DNA of 64,000 nt, from the NCBI GenBank assembly GCA_015350385.1, contig WNKI01000005.1, positions 1,249,906 through 1,313,905 of the forward strand, written 5' to 3'. Shown piece after piece: positions 35,696 to 48,936 of this stretch. The number at the start of each line of letters is the position of its first letter. Position 1 is the first letter of the stretch. Below the pieces are notes generated by a model. The model saw nothing but the letters and a program-made list of their open reading frames with translations. It was not told the DNA's origin and searched no databases. The stretch is from Aculops lycopersici (Eukaryota > Arthropoda > Arachnida > Trombidiformes > Eriophyidae). The position numbers and the translations under genes were made by a program.

Positions 35696-36509
35696 CTTTG
35701 ATTTGCGCACGTGCCGAGCCGAAATTGATTTGCTCCGGTCCAGTTGCGTTGAGGATCCAAAGGGCAGTTGGCTTCTCGAACGGATGGCCAAAGGGACGCT
35801 TGTGGTTGTAGTTGCAGGAAACTCGGGCCGCCTCCAGGGCGAGCTCCAGTGCGGCCATCAGCTGTTCGCCGGCAATGATGTCGCCGGTGTACACTTCCGG
35901 CGCTGGTCGGCCGCCACCACCTGTTCGCTGCGCTTGCTGCTGACTTGGCAGATGACTCGCAGTTTCCTCAGTTGGGGCCCCGCTCGTTGGCACGGCCAAC
36001 GGTAACCTTATCGAGCGGCCAGTTAGATGGGGACTCATAATGTCCTCAGCGTCGCCGAAACTCGATTCGTTGTTCAGCGTTTGCTTGCCGAGCGGCCAAA
36101 TGGCCACGCCCCGCTTCGCGGTGGCACGTCGCTCCCTCCAGGCGCCCGGCTCACGTCGTCTGCTCGTGGTTGTCGTTGTCGCTTCCAACTTTTGCTCACT
36201 AATTGGACCGCCAGACTGCTGTTGTCCAGTGTTGCCCTGGCTCTGGTTGCATTGTTGTATCGCCTCGCTGCTACCGTGTAAGGCGCACTGATTGTTCCTC
36301 GTCCGCGCGGTCAAATGGCAAACATCCCGCGCCAATTTCGTCTTGTCATCACAATTGAGCCTCGACTTATCGGCGCTCGCCATCGAAACTGGCCCCACTT
36401 CCGGTTGTCGCTCCGTCTGCCCTCCAACAGGCTCCAGCTCTAACTCGGTGTCGGCGGCCTGCGGTTGCATCGCCCCCTCCGACTTCTGGCTGCTCTCTGG
36501 TTGCTTATG
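35696..36509 (-). CDS. Probable internal coding exon of an unidentified gene (or PDE7 5' exon)
   Basis: On the minus strand the frame is open from a good acceptor, CCTATCACACAG|CAT (exon start 36509), to a good donor, AAAG|GTGAGT (exon end 35696). That is 814 nt, starting in phase 0 and ending in phase 1. The first two thirds are Q/T/G/R-rich. The last part looks more ordered: GDIIAGEQLMAALELALEAAR, then RPFGHPFEKPTALWILN and GPEQINFGSARAQIK. I do not recognise a family. Phase 0 at the start matches the donor of the exon at 46430-46005. Its phase-1 end does not obviously fit the best PDE7 acceptor, though weaker phase-1 acceptors exist inside the PDE7 frame. Transcript data would decide. Confidence 0.4.
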
Positions 36510-39500
36510 CTGTGTGATAGGATTGGGGCAATAAATGTTTTGTTAGGCTCGAGTTTCTACTGCCTTTTCAAATTAACGCTTCCAGCGACTTGTTTAAAGA
36601 GATTTGATAGAGAGAGACAGGCAGACAGACAGAAAATAGCAGTGGACTAGTAGTTTCTCCTTAGAGTTCTCGTCGCGCTCCTTCATCTTTGGCCTCATCG
36701 TCGCAATCGTCGTTGCGCTCCATAATCTAAAACACGAACCCTTCGATGGAAGGGAGAAAAAAGAGGACAACGAGGAGATTCTTTCAGCTCACAACGAGTG
36801 TCGCCACTACGAGTTCGTGAGCAAAATTAAGTGGCCGCCTCATAGGAAATCGACGGCCTCTTTTTAACGCCAAGACTTTTGCTTGCTCTCTCTCTCTCTC
36901 CCCAACTCAGCGACTCTACAGTTAGTGTGTCACTGGCCACTGGTCAGTCGCTAGCTTGCCAACTCGCTTAATGTCTCCCTCTCTCTCTCTCTTTTCTTCT
37001 CCAACGACGAGAGTGGCGCCGCCGACTCTCGCTAACTGGCGCCGTGCACTTCGCGCCTCCAGCTTATAAGATGAATGAGTTTGAATTTACACACTTGAAT
37101 CGGAGGCGCTTTTAGTAGTGGCAGTGGTTTGTGTAACAGGCAGCCAGTGGGCAAGCCGATTGAGTGGATGCGATAAGAGGCCGCTCACTCACGTCCATTG
37201 TGCTATTTTTCTCCGACTTTCTCCTTCTGTTGGTACGTAACTTGGCTCTTGCTCTCGCTGCTACCACGGTTGCCTCGCTCGTTCTGTCGCGAGATTCTTC
37301 CACCGGCTAGCTGGTGGCTGCAATAACGATGTTGCTGGCTTAAAGGAGCGAGTTGGAAGCCTTGTCCCTTGTGGCAAGCTAAATGATAGTCACCTGGCGT
37401 TGGCTCGGCTCTCTGCATTGAAACCGCATTTGAAGTTGCCCAAAGACTCAGCTCAACTCGTTCGTTTCGTCTAAACCTTGGCCATCGACTTAATGAATCC
37501 TAACGGCGAATCCTGGAGCAAGTTGATGGCACCCGGTTGCTGGTGCAAACCTCAAAACAGTTTGGTTTGTGTATAATGCACTAGCAACGCCACTGACTCC
37601 GAGGCAGGGCGGCGAAGAGCCAGAGAGTCGGCAAGACCAACCGGAAGCGGCGTCTGGTCTCGATGTTGGCGTCGCAATTCTCACTGCCTCAGGCTAGAGT
37701 TATAACCCGAGCCGGCCGCTCGCTTGCCAAATGAAGCATGAAAAGTCGAGGTTCCCGCATCCTCGACGAGCTATTGTTATGTCCTGGGTTTCCGTTGCAC
37801 TCCGTTCGTTGCTCGTTGTCGAGCTCATCGGGCGGCTGGCTAGCTCGCTCGCTCGCTTGCTCGCTCAACGTCGTCAATCCGCACGACTGGCCGCCTCTCT
37901 GATTCATTTCACTCTCTTCTCTTCTCCTCTCTCTCTCCCGCTCTCTTATTTTCCCCTTCGGATGCTCTACGCTTTTATCTCGCCACTTTGCTCGGTGACC
38001 AGTGAGTCGAGTGCCAGTTTTGCCGACGATCCAGCGAGAAGCAAGTCGATTCGCAACCACCGACCAAAACTCCCGACTCTTGGATTGATGATGTGGCCGC
38101 TCGATTGTAGCTCGCGACTCGCGGCGACGAATCCTCGCAACCACCTCCCCCGCCAAGCATGCAGCGAGAGTGAGAGATGGAATTGGGGTAAAAATCACAA
38201 CTCTAGCTTTCTCGCGCGCCCCATGCTCGCGTATCAAATCGCAACTTTTCTTGCTTAAACTAAAACTTGCGCTTGAGTTGGACACACGAGTGCCACTTGC
38301 AGTTGCACCAATAGCCAGCCATTCGATTCTTGCGAGAAATCGACTTGCGGCACTGGCGCCGACTAAGTTAGCCGTTCGGGGGGAAGGGGAAGGCAACTTG
38401 ATTGGTGGGCGCAAATTTGTCTTGTCTGCAAGCGCAAACGACTTTCTGTCCAGAGTTTGCGCTCGAGGCTAGCGAGCTTTCGTCCGCCTTCTGGTTGCTT
38501 GGTTGCTCGCTCTTACTACCTCCGCTCTGGATGGATGTAAACTCCTCGACTCCAACACTAGCTTTTGCTAAAAGTTCACCGAACTCGCCTCTTGAATTTA
38601 AACGGAAGTCGGTGGTTGCGCTGAGGGGCAAACAAGTTGCCGTTTGCTGGCTGCTGACGAGCCAACTGGCTAAACCGCCGACGCACCCCTCCGAATCCCG
38701 AGGCTCGAGGGGCGAAATTTCGCGGGAAAACTGGAGCCTAGTGGTGGAGTTGTGCGCCACAAACAAACACACATACGCGCCGGCACATGCCAGAGTAAAG
38801 GTGAGCCAAGCGTAGCGAGTTCGGTTTGTTGCTTGGTGGTCGACAAAACAGGAGCATCGAACTTCAACTTGAAGTGAGCAACAGTGGCCGCGACTGAGAC
38901 GCCGGCAACCTTTTCGTTGATTCTAACTCCAGCAGACAGACTGGTTGACTGGCTCGCTGCCTGCCCGACCGACTGACTGAGTCACAAACTGGAAGGCAGA
39001 ATTAATTTACATTCTAAATTCTCCTCGCAGCCAATTGGAGCCGGTGTTCAAGTTTTCTCACAGACAAGTTTGAAGCTCAAAGGCAGGCAAACTTTTCCAC
39101 ACACCTGACTAGTCGTCATCGTCGCCGAAACAGACTTCGTTGTGCCCCTGCGACTAATTTTGAGCGTTTGTTAAAAGTCGCTCGCTGTCTGACAAACTTG
39201 ACTTGACTTGACTTCAACTCACCAGTCGGCCGAGAAGCGGAACTATAGGCGCGACCACCTGCTCACATAGTTGACTTTTGAGCAAACCACCAGTGAGAAA
39301 CGGCAGTTTCGGTGGCAAAGGCGGGAGTTGAAGCTTAATTATGGCCAATCTTCACCTGGCCACTTCCTGCGGACGACCGCCGCCCGGTGCTCAGGCGGCT
39401 GGTAGGTGCCGAGTTCAGGTGTCGAGAGATAACCGAGGAAGAAGGCGACGACCGTTGTGTGATGGGCCATGTGTGTAGTAATTGGTTATTATCACCAGCG

Positions 39501-41011
39501 CAAGTTTCCCCTTTAGCCAAGCAGATTATTTGCGCGAAGATTTGTGGAGCTGCGCGCCAGCAAGGTTCTATAGTCGATAGCTGAACCACTTCTGCTCAGC
39601 TCCCCTCCCTCTCCCTTCCTCTCGCTACTTAATCCGAATCAAACGACCAGAAAAGCTGACCAAAAGTTTGGGGTCAAATTGAAAGAGTTTGGCTGGCGCA
39701 ATAATTGAAAGCTCATTGCCAAAACTTGGACAACTAACTGAAGCTGCAAGTTGGAAGTTGGAAGTTGGAAGGGCAGCTTGAGTCTAGTCCAGTCGCAACC
39801 TCCACTTCGAACGGTTGGCTGCTCGCCTGTGTATGCACAATTTGGCTGCCCGTTCCAACCTTAGCAAATCTCAATTCTGCCGAGAGAGCCGTCCGCTGGG
39901 CGTCGCTATGCGCCCGCCATTCGTTTTGTTCGGTTAAGTTCAGTTTCGATCGGATGCGTGAGAGTCAAATCGCAATGTAGGAGCGTCAAGTGCGTTAAAC
40001 CGAAGGCAGCTCAGCGAGCCGCTTTTGTCCTGACCGGCCACCAGTGCGATGAGTCGCAAACGAGCGAGCGAAAGTTGAAGTTAAATTCCGTTGCCAACTG
40101 TGAGAACTAGAGCAACAACTAAAACTTAGGCCATGGAAGTGCAAGCAAATTTAATGCCATCAATTGCACAACCATTCAACGAGCAACTTTCTCTCTCTCT
40201 CTCTCTCGCTTGCTCTTGATTTTGCCGACGGTCTTGCCAACCATTTCTCCATGTAGCGCAGCAGAATAAAGCGGAGCACCAGTATAACCCGCGTGGAAAC
40301 ACTCGAGCCAACTGAACGTCCGACTCCCGATTGGGTTGATTCTTTCTATTATTGTTATTGCCGGCAGCCGGCCGGCTGTTTTGCCAGTTGGTTGGTCGGT
40401 TGGCATAGACGCAGTGTTTCGCAATTTATGCCGGCTACGCCGATGGCCATTCGCTCGGTTGGTCGGCGAGCTTAGCCTGCAGTTAACTTGTCGGCACTCA
40501 CCCACTATCATTGGGACAGTTAGTTTGTGGCCTGCAGGATGAAAGACAGTGAGAGTGTGTGGCGCTGGCGCGCAAAGTGGTTGGCGAAACGAACGAATGA
40601 ATGAGTTTCTGTGGCCAGCACCAGAGTGGCGCCTCTGCTCTAGTATTTCAACTTTTAGCTCTAACAAGCTCCGAGCGCCAAGTGGCTGCTAGTAGCCCAT
40701 CAAATAGATTGAGCCTCACACAACTCGGCCCTCTTTTAGTGGTAAAAAGTTTGCAGCTTTTCCCATTTCGACCGAGTCGAAAGGATGAGTGAGTGAGCGG
40801 AGGGGTCAGCAGCTTTAGCATCGCATTGCACTTGGCGGCTCAAGATGACAGTGGTGGCCACGAGTGGCGCCGCCACTCGCTGAGCTGAGTTGGGTTGAGT
40901 AGAGTAAAGTTTAGTTGAGAGTCGGGAATCGAGAATCGAGACGGACTCTTGACTCCAACAATCCACTTCGCTCGCTGTCGTCCCCTTGACCGCGCTGCCT
41001 TTATTCGCGCC

Positions 41012-41055
41012 AGTTGAGAGCTTGCCGCCCACTTCCGCTTGGCAAGCTCTCAACT
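41012..41055. repeat. 15-bp perfect inverted repeat, 14-nt loop
   Basis: AGTTGAGAGCTTGCC (41012-41026) and its exact reverse complement (41041-41055). Confidence 0.8.
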
Positions 41056-41560
41056 AGCACCGGAAATAGCGGGAGAGAGAACGCATTTCAACGTTCAAAT
41101 CCAACGAGAGACAACGGAAAGCTGCTACGTGCGGTCAGCTGGTCGGTGGTTGCTGGCTGGCTGACGCTGTGTGACGTCACTTTCATTATTAGTCGCCAAG
41201 TTTCTCTCCCTCTCTCTCTATCTCTTACGTAGACAACTCTGTGCTTCCGCCGGCGCCGCAACTTGTCGTCGGACCAACGAAGAGTCACCACGAGCCAGCG
41301 GCAATGGCAACCACTAGCGACAACTCACCCGGTTTGCCTGTCGGCGGCCATAATTGATCCGATTGGACTGGACTTAAGCGAACTGAACTTGACTGGACGA
41401 CGCCAGTGTTAGTGAAAGTTGCGAGCATGGGAGTGGAGGCAAAGGAGGCGGAGCAAGCAAATGGAGCTGCCGCCAGTAACTAGCGCGCAGCGCCAAGCTA
41501 GCTATAGTTGGCTAGCTTGCCAATTTGACTGGCCGCAAATGAACGGCGCATTAAACGATT

Positions 41561-41664
41561 GCGACGCTAATGCTGCTACTGCTGCTGCCACTGCCACTAC
41601 TACTGCTACTACTTCTGCTCCTGCTCCTACTACTACTACCACTACTACTACTACTACTACTTAT
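41561..41664. repeat. Imperfect (CTA/CTG)n trinucleotide array
   Basis: A mixture of GCT, ACT and CCT triplets. It would encode poly-A/T in the one long plus-strand frame, but that frame has a late ATG and no domain. Confidence 0.7.
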
Positions 41665-42780
41665 AACTCTCTAGCTGCCGAGTCATCGTCATCGTCGAAT
41701 TCAATCATCCCGTTAACTGAGTTCACTTGGGTTAGCTAAAGTTCCGCCTCCAAAGCAACGGAGGCCAGTGGTTGTGGCTGGCAGTGCCGCGCAATGTAGT
41801 GCAGTGGCACCCAGAGAATGAGAGAGATAGGGACCAAACCCATTTGCTGGGCGGCCATTTAGAAACGGCCAGTGGGCCATTGCGCAATGGTCTCGTGGTG
41901 GTCTTGCCAATCACCTGGCGGCGTCGGTAGTGGTCAGTTGGTTTAGCATAGAGCCATCAAGTGAGCCAGCCAATGGAGCTTGGCGATCGAGATTGGCTCC
42001 ACACAATGGCAAAGACAGAGGCGGGGTTTGTGTGTAAATTGAGCGGATCAATGAGGCCAAACCATTGAGGCGCATCTAGCAAGCGATTGGAAGTTTGCAT
42101 GCCGCAACGAGCGGGCTAAATTTCGACGGGATCACGGGCGGTTCAGTTCAAATAGTGGAACTATTTGGCTGGTTGGTTAGCTAGCTGGAGGCACATTGTG
42201 TTATTTCGGTCGCCTGGAGAGTTGAGTTCCATTGAAAGTGAGGGAGGGAACCAGAGAGACTCTCGGCGGGCGAGTCACCGAGTGAGCTAGTAAGTTGAGG
42301 CAAAACTAAATTTCGACTCTTGGACTCGATGGGGCGTCAAGTTTCGCTTTTGGGGCGCCCAAAAGGCACAGCCAGAGCTCCAGCTCATAGCCTCAGTTTC
42401 ATTCCTCTCCAATGAGAATCCAGTATACCAGTTTTGGCCTGAGGTCAACTAAACGGGTAACTTGAATGGCGGCTCATTTGCATATATACGGCGCACCGCA
42501 AGCGGGTGTTGGTTTAGTGGATGGGCAAGCGAGCCACAAGAGTTAGCTCGCCAATCAGCTTGCCGCATTGTATTGATAGCAGACTAAATGAATGAAAATA
42601 GTCTTTCCCTCTTCTCTTCTCTTCTCGTCCCAAGCGCCAAGTCTGTGAGAGAAAGAGCATGAACGTATACACTAAAGTGACAAGGTAACATCTTGGGGTG
42701 TGACGCTCGGATTTGTATAAGTCATGAAAAAACTCCGATCTGGAGAAGGTTACCTTGCTAGTTTGTATGATTACTTTGTG

Positions 42781-42806
42781 CTTCATTTGATGTTAATCAA
42801 ATGAAG
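42781..42806. repeat. 11-bp perfect hairpin, 4-nt loop
   Basis: CTTCATTTGAT / ATCAAATGAAG around GTTA. Confidence 0.75.
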
Positions 42807-43520
42807 TACGGTTGACAAAACTTACACTGACCTTCTCTAAGCCAAAGATCACTCTAATTCTACTCCCGCTGATGATTAGTCGAGAGTAACTGTGCGCTGA
42901 TCCGATTCGCATCCGCGTGATGATGACGACATTCCCGCTGGACTCGCTTGCTTGGTCGACGGATTTGCCTAGTGGCCCCTTTGTCGCAGCCAGTGGAACT
43001 CGCGAACCGTAATTGCGCTTCGGCTCCACTGGCCAGTTGGCCAATAATATCCGTGCGGTTGGTCGGTTTGGTCTAACCGGAAGTGGGCTCAGCGCCTTGG
43101 CCAGACAGGGAGCTTTTAGGTTGCGCCGGTCGGCAGGTGGTTGCCGCTGCTTACAGCTTTCCCCCTCGCCGCCGGCTCGTATACCTGAACAAATCAATAC
43201 AATGGGCCGCTAAACGAGTGCAGTTGGCCACTCCTCTCGCCACTTAAACTCAAACTCAGACTAGCGGGCAGTAGGAATGTAGCCGAGCAGTTGGCTGCAT
43301 TCCAACTCTCGGCGGACCAATTTGGCTGGCTGGTTCCCTCTGCTAGCTACTTGCATTGGCCAACTCTGTATTCAACTTCAGTCGCTTGGTTGTCTCCCTA
43401 ACGCTCAACTTGGCACCATTGAGACTCGCCAAAGAGCTTGCTGGCCACCCGATGAAATTGGCTGCAGATCTGGCAAAAAGGGCGAGCTTGTTGGTTGTGG
43501 ATCGCGCAAGCAACTTGCAA

Positions 43521-43557
43521 GCGCAATAGCAATAGCAATAGCAATAGCAACAACAAC

Positions 43558-43588
<31 letters not shown>

Positions 43589-43600
43589 GCAGCAGCAGCA
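43521..43600. repeat. (GCAATA)n followed by (CAA)n and (CAG)n
   Basis: A compound simple repeat: hexamer GCAATA, then CAA, then CAG triplets. It lies outside any recognised exon. Confidence 0.85.
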
Positions 43601-44550
43601 GCACGAGACGCGAAAGTTTCCAATTTCGAGTTCAATTTATTTGTCTTCGCGCCATTTTCATTCCCATTCTCTCTGCACCCGTTTAGTCTCGTCTCTTCCT
43701 CCCTCTCGCTCTGCTCATTTGGACGAAAGAGTTCCGATCGATCTCGCCGTGCGGCTGTCATTTTAACCGAAACTCTCTTTCGCCCTCTCCGATTTGCAAT
43801 CGAAGATAATTGAGCCGAGGCAAGCAGCCAACCGGTGGACGACGGCCAAGCGTATCGGCCGTCGACTTCCGGCCAACCGGTTAAATTAAAGCAGTTCGGC
43901 GCCGAGAAGTGGTCAAAGCTAAATGAGCCAAGAGGAGTAGGCGCGCCGAGGGGTCCAGCTGACTTGGCAAGCTAGCTGCGCGGCGCTCTGCTCCGTTTCG
44001 CTCGAAAGCTGGGAAGTCTGTAGAGGCAATTGGCAAGCTAGGTGCTAGTTGTTGTTGTCGCCGGCGGCCGGATCAAATATGCAAAGGTCGTGGGCTGGCT
44101 GGTGCGTGCGTGAGAGTTGGGCCAGAAGAGACGATACGAGCAGCAGCAGCAGCAGCAGCGGCATCGGCAACCTCAACGTTTAGCTCGCGGCCACTTGAAC
44201 AGCTCGAGCAGCTCGCGTGCATAGGGAAAACGCCGGCAAGTTTGATGCAACACCACGCCGGCCTAACCCAAACCAAAAGTGCGCAACAACCACGAAGAGC
44301 AGCGTGAGTAAGCCAATCGAGAGTTTGAACTCAATTTCAAGCGTTCGGCGTGGCCGTATATTCGGTCTCGTAAACTCGGCGACTCTTACAACTAAACTCG
44401 ATATGTGTGTGAGAGAGAGAGAGAGGAGAAGCAGCGAAACACAACAACGACGACGCGACTGCCACCGAAGTGGCATCCGTGGCAAAGCTGGCACCTCGAT
44501 TGGCTCGTTGGCTAGATGATATATCGAGTGCACAATTTTGCGGATCCTTC

Positions 44551-44603
44551 TCTCTGTCTGTCTGTCTGTCTTTCTCTCGTCTCGTCTCGTCTCGTCTCGT
44601 CTC
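44551..44603. repeat. (TCTG)n and (CTCGT)n tandem repeats
   Basis: A tetranucleotide run at 44551-44570, then a pentanucleotide CTCGT run at 44575-44603. Confidence 0.85.
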
Positions 44604-45654
44604 ATGGTTGCGCCATTTGAGTTGCTTGTTGGCGCAACGACTCAAATTTGCATCCGACTTGCCGCTTGCGGTTTGTTTTCGAGTCAACGAACCACAAGCT
44701 TAGCAAAAAGCCAAGAGCGGAACTTGAATCTATTAGAGGCTTTCGAGTCGCGCGACTTCTGGGTTACGATCTAGAGGAGCTGGATAAACTAGACTGTTGT
44801 TGCTGCTGTGCAATTTGCCACCACTTCAGTCGCTGCTTTTAGTCAGGCTTCCAACTATTTGGAGCAACAAAAACTACTACTACTGGCAGTAGTAGCAGCA
44901 TCAAACTAGAGAGACAAAAGTTTAACTCGTGTTTTGTCCGCTCTTCATTCAGTCATTTGTTGCTATTGCTGAAATGTTGGCGCTTCGAGCGTCAACCACG
45001 ACGACGAGAGGAAAACATGAAAGTGGCGCTTAACAAGTTTGAGCTAGAGTTCGAACTTCAGCTTTAACTTCAACTCTGAGTGGATGTTTTCTGATGCACT
45101 GAACGGCTTTCGATGGTAGAGGAGATCAGTCGACGACCAAGACGAGGGACACTTTTTACCCTCTCTGGCTGCGCCAAAGTCGCCTGTTTGCCGCCTCGAG
45201 CACTTTGAATTTAGACCACTCGTCATCTCGTGGTCGTCTTGAAAGTCGCTGTAGTGGTTCATGCCGCCGCCGCCGCCGCCACTTGAGCCAATCGATCGGT
45301 TGCTAGCTCGACGTCGTCGGTGTCCTCGTCGAATTTCCGCGACTCGGGAATTAAATTTGAATGACCCAGACGAGAGTGGAAACGGCGACATCAAACCTCA
45401 AACCTCAAGCGTCTGGCTGTCTGGCTGGCTGACTGGAAGCGGATTTCAATTATGTAAGTTGCTCGCTTGCCCGCGCACAACCGGAAGTTGTAACAAGAGC
45501 CGCCAAGATGGCGGCGCACAACTTGACGCTAGCAAAGCAGCAGCGACGACAACCACTGGCTGTATGTAGACTAGACGGAAACCAATGAGCTCTTGCTAGT
45601 TTGTGTGCTTGAGCCCAGAGCAGGAACACGGTTATGTTGTTTGCTCAGTTGCGT

Positions 45655-45686
45655 GCGCCTAGCGCCGCCAAACGTCCGCTAGGCGC
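45655..45686. repeat. 10-bp perfect GC-rich inverted repeat, 12-nt loop
   Basis: GCGCCTAGCG and CGCTAGGCGC. Confidence 0.65.
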
Positions 45687-46004
45687 CTCGTAACCGCAGA
45701 CTACACGAGCGCTAGCCGATTTGGTGCTAGCTTAGCACACGCACACATTGCACGACAGCAAACACCTGACATAAAATCGCTCATCTCGTGGGCGCCACAT
45801 CCCCTCGCGCCCCTCACCTTTAACTTCCGGTTTGTTGGTTCAATGGTCAGGCAGTGGGTAGTGGAGCGAAGGGAAAGTGGGAAAAAAGAACACGCTGAAC
45901 ATAATTGAACCAGAGCAAGTGATCGCAAAACACACTAATAACAATACTACGACCACCACAACACATTGCCCTCTTGTGACCACCAGTCTCATGTTGGCAC
46001 TTAC

Positions 46005-46430
46005 CTGAGCCATTTGGTTTGTGGTCTTCTCAACTGGCCTCCCAGTTTCAGCGACTTCCGGCCCTCGCCTCACTTGCTCGTTTTGTTGCTGTTGCTGTTG
46101 ATGCTGTTCATCGTTTTGTTGGTCTTCAATTTGAGCTTTCAGTTTAGTTTTGCTTCTGTTATTACTATTATTATTATTATTACTATTGTTGCCAAGGTTT
46201 CTATTTGAGTGGAGGTGTTGGTCGTTGCTGGTGGTTGGTGGTGATGATTTTGACGATGACGAGGCGCGAAGCTTGAGCTTCCTGAGCGGCGATTTCAGTC
46301 GACGATTTGTATTTGGCTTGTCGCTACTGTTTATTGTTGTTGTTGCTGCTGCTGCTCCGCCGTCAACTTGCGTCAGATTGTTTAAATTTGAATTCGACGA
46401 CGAGAATACTCTCGACAAAAAGTCGACCAT
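46005..46430 (-). CDS. Probable first coding exon of an unidentified gene (or PDE7)
   Basis: ATG at 46430-46428 opens a 142-codon minus-strand frame (MVDFLSRVFSSSNSN...). It ends exactly at a strong donor, GGCTCAG|GTAAGT (exon end 46005), in phase 0. Composition is S/N/T/Q/K-rich with poly-N and poly-Q tracts, much like the N-terminal part of the PDE7 reading frame and of grh. The frame continues open upstream of the ATG to 46742, so the start could be earlier. Phase 0 fits both the acceptor at 36509 and the possible PDE7 acceptor at 28644. No domain is recognised. Disordered 5' exons like this are typical of alternative N-termini of signalling proteins, but the link is inference. Confidence 0.45.
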
Positions 46431-46761
46431 CCGACAGCCACGCCCTCGCCGATGTGCTGGCCGCGTCGAGGGGGCGGCGGGACCGTCGGCAGCTCTGGTG
46501 CCATTGTCGCGACCGCAACCACCTTGCAGCCGGTGGTTCTCTGAGAGCTCTTCAATAGATAGTTGAGCATGCAAATTGCCGGATTGCCGGCTCGCACTAG
46601 TGGTAGTTGTGGTTAGTTGGCAGGCTGAGGTTGAGTTTCCTTTGTTTATTCTACCAGAGACTCGCTTCCGATTTTTCTCCTCCTCCTCCTCTTGTTGGCC
46701 GCCGCGAGTCTTCTTGGACCGGAGCCAGCTTGTGGGCAACATCGAATCCTTTGGCTCGCAA

Positions 46762-46785
46762 GCTGGAGTTTCTGGAAACTCCAGC
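46762..46785. repeat. 11-bp perfect hairpin, 2-nt loop
   Basis: GCTGGAGTTTC / GAAACTCCAGC with loop TG. Confidence 0.7.
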
Positions 46786-47485
46786 CTTTAGCTTCAGATT
46801 TGTATTTGCACTCACTCAGCTTTCTGGGTGGAGGCGAGACACAACACAATAGCAACCAATCAGAGGTGGCCAGCTAGCTCGCCAATTACCTGGCGGCCAC
46901 ACGTGCGGTTCAGTTTACCTGTGCGCGCGCTCGCCGCGTGCCAAGCTCAGCGGCTGTTATTAGGCTTGTGTTTGTATCCTGGTGAGAAGGTTGCCAAAGC
47001 TGAGCGCATAAGCGACAACCTCAAGCCGCCAATCAAATTGTCGCTCACCTTCTATTGCTCTTTTCCTCTATTGCAAGAGCCTAGTAGCCAGTGGAAGCAA
47101 GAAATTTAATCTAATATAAGCCTAATTCAGATTCAATCTGTCAGATTTGTATTAATAATATATTTATAAATATTCAGCGGCAAGTAAACTTTTTTCATTT
47201 GCTTCTCTCTCACTCAGCCTATGGTGCTTTTTGCTCACGGTGGATAGAGTAAATTTTTCCTCCTTTTATCAACTCCAATATTAATTGGCGTTCCTCACCT
47301 GTCAGTCTGTTTAACCTTACTCCCTTTGGCTATGAATATTCAGTCTCTGTTTGCTCGGGTAAGTGTAGCTATGACTGTCAACTTATATTACATTATTTTA
47401 ATTCATTGACTTGATGATTGATTTCTATTCAGACTTGAGCAATCTAAAAAGAAAACACAATTACAAAGATTTGCAATATATCTCC

Positions 47486-47773
<288 letters not shown>

Positions 47774-48166
47774 TACAAGTCCTCCTCAGTCTCACTCTTT
47801 TCTATTTGCCGTTTGCAGTTGTGTTCAAGTTGAATAAGTAGGTAGGTAATTGATCAGCTTCAAGATTTGATTCGATTTTGATTCGATTGGATCCAATAAT
47901 GGAGTGGTTCAATGTTTGAGTTGCGTCATAAGAGGGATTATGTAAGAGGAGTTTAGGGTTAGCAAGTCGCTCTCGCTCTGGGTGATTCTTTTCTAAATCG
48001 GTTTGGCTTTGTTTTGGTTTATTTTCTTGACTTGATCTAGTCAACAAAACATTAGGTTTACAACAAGAGAGAGAGGGACAAGGAAAGCAGAAGAGAAGTT
48101 GGCCAAATCGGATCAGCTGATCGTTGCTCTGGTGGCAAAGTGAACTCTGCGCTCTGGTCTCTTGTA

Positions 48167-48197
48167 AGTTCCAACTCGACGGAGTCGAGTTGGAACT
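48167..48197. repeat. 14-bp perfect hairpin, 3-nt loop
   Basis: Arms 48167-48180 and 48184-48197 are exact reverse complements around GGA. Confidence 0.8.
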
Positions 48198-48689
48198 GAA
48201 TGAAGCGCGCGCGCCGCAAACTCGATCCCGGCCACGAGACTCGAGCGCGAGACGAGTGGCGGCGCGAAACTTTGCGTGGCAGCTGCAATTTTATCGCCGT
48301 TAATGTTGTTGTTGGCCTCGGCTATTACACAACAACCACGAGCAGGAGCAAGAGCGAGAGGGAAGGCGAAAGTTGCGCACATAAAGTTGAACTCCACGAT
48401 ATGCCAACGGCTACAACAGCAACAACAACAACAACAACGACGACGACTACCATTACGACAGCTCCGCAAACAGACTGCGTTTAGTGGGAGAGAGAGACAG
48501 CAGGCGAGCGAGCGAGCCGACTTAGTTGTAGTAGCTGGGTCATAAACGATCTCGGCGACGGAGTGTAGTTCACATTTTGGGGCCCGAGCTTTGCGGTGCT
48601 CCGAGGCTGGTTGTCTCTGAGAGCAGAGTAGAGTCGAGAGTTGAGGTTTAGTGGCTAGAGGAGCACGAGTTTGCGGCGGACCCGTGGCG

Positions 48690-48705
48690 CTGGCAAGCTT
48701 GCCAG
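48690..48705. repeat. 16-bp perfect palindrome
   Basis: CTGGCAAGCTTGCCAG. Its half (GGCAAGCT) also forms the end of the 41012-41055 hairpin arms and recurs elsewhere in the 28-51 kb interval. Confidence 0.75.
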
Positions 48706-48882
48706 TCGCGACTAGCGCGCGCCGGGCGGTTGTGTGAGCACGAGGCGCCTCTTGTCGGCGCGGAGCTCAGGCGCCAAGTGGCCAGGAGAAAATGGCGAGG
48801 AGATAAACATTGCCGCAACTTGCGGCTTCGGTTTTGGCCTCGGCTTAGGCGCCGCTTGAGTTAAGCGAATGCAAAAGCAAAA

Positions 48883-48936
48883 GCTGAAGCTGAAGCTGAA
48901 GCTGAAGCTGAAGCTGAAGCTGAGGCTGAGGCTGAA
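48883..48936. repeat. (GCTGAA)n hexanucleotide array
   Basis: About nine head-to-tail hexamers, the later ones GCTGAG. No coding frame is supported. Confidence 0.85.

Larger units (their letters stand above)
36510..46004. other. 9.5-kb presumed intron, no recognised gene
   Basis: If the flanking minus-strand exons belong together this is one intron. It contains many GT/CT-rich words, inverted repeats (41012, 42781, 45655), trinucleotide arrays and recurring words such as CTAGCTTGCCA. ORFs up to 241 codons occur on both strands, but they overlap one another in mirrored frames and have no recognisable domain. Confidence 0.4.

Noticed and set aside
37689..38414. 241-codon minus-strand ORF
   Set aside because: Overlaps long ORFs on the opposite strand, has no domain and no bounded splice sites, and its composition follows local repeats.
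41419..41739. Plus-strand ORF ending in poly-A/T and Ser run
   Set aside because: Frame opens with TTG, the first ATG is late, and most of it is a trinucleotide array.
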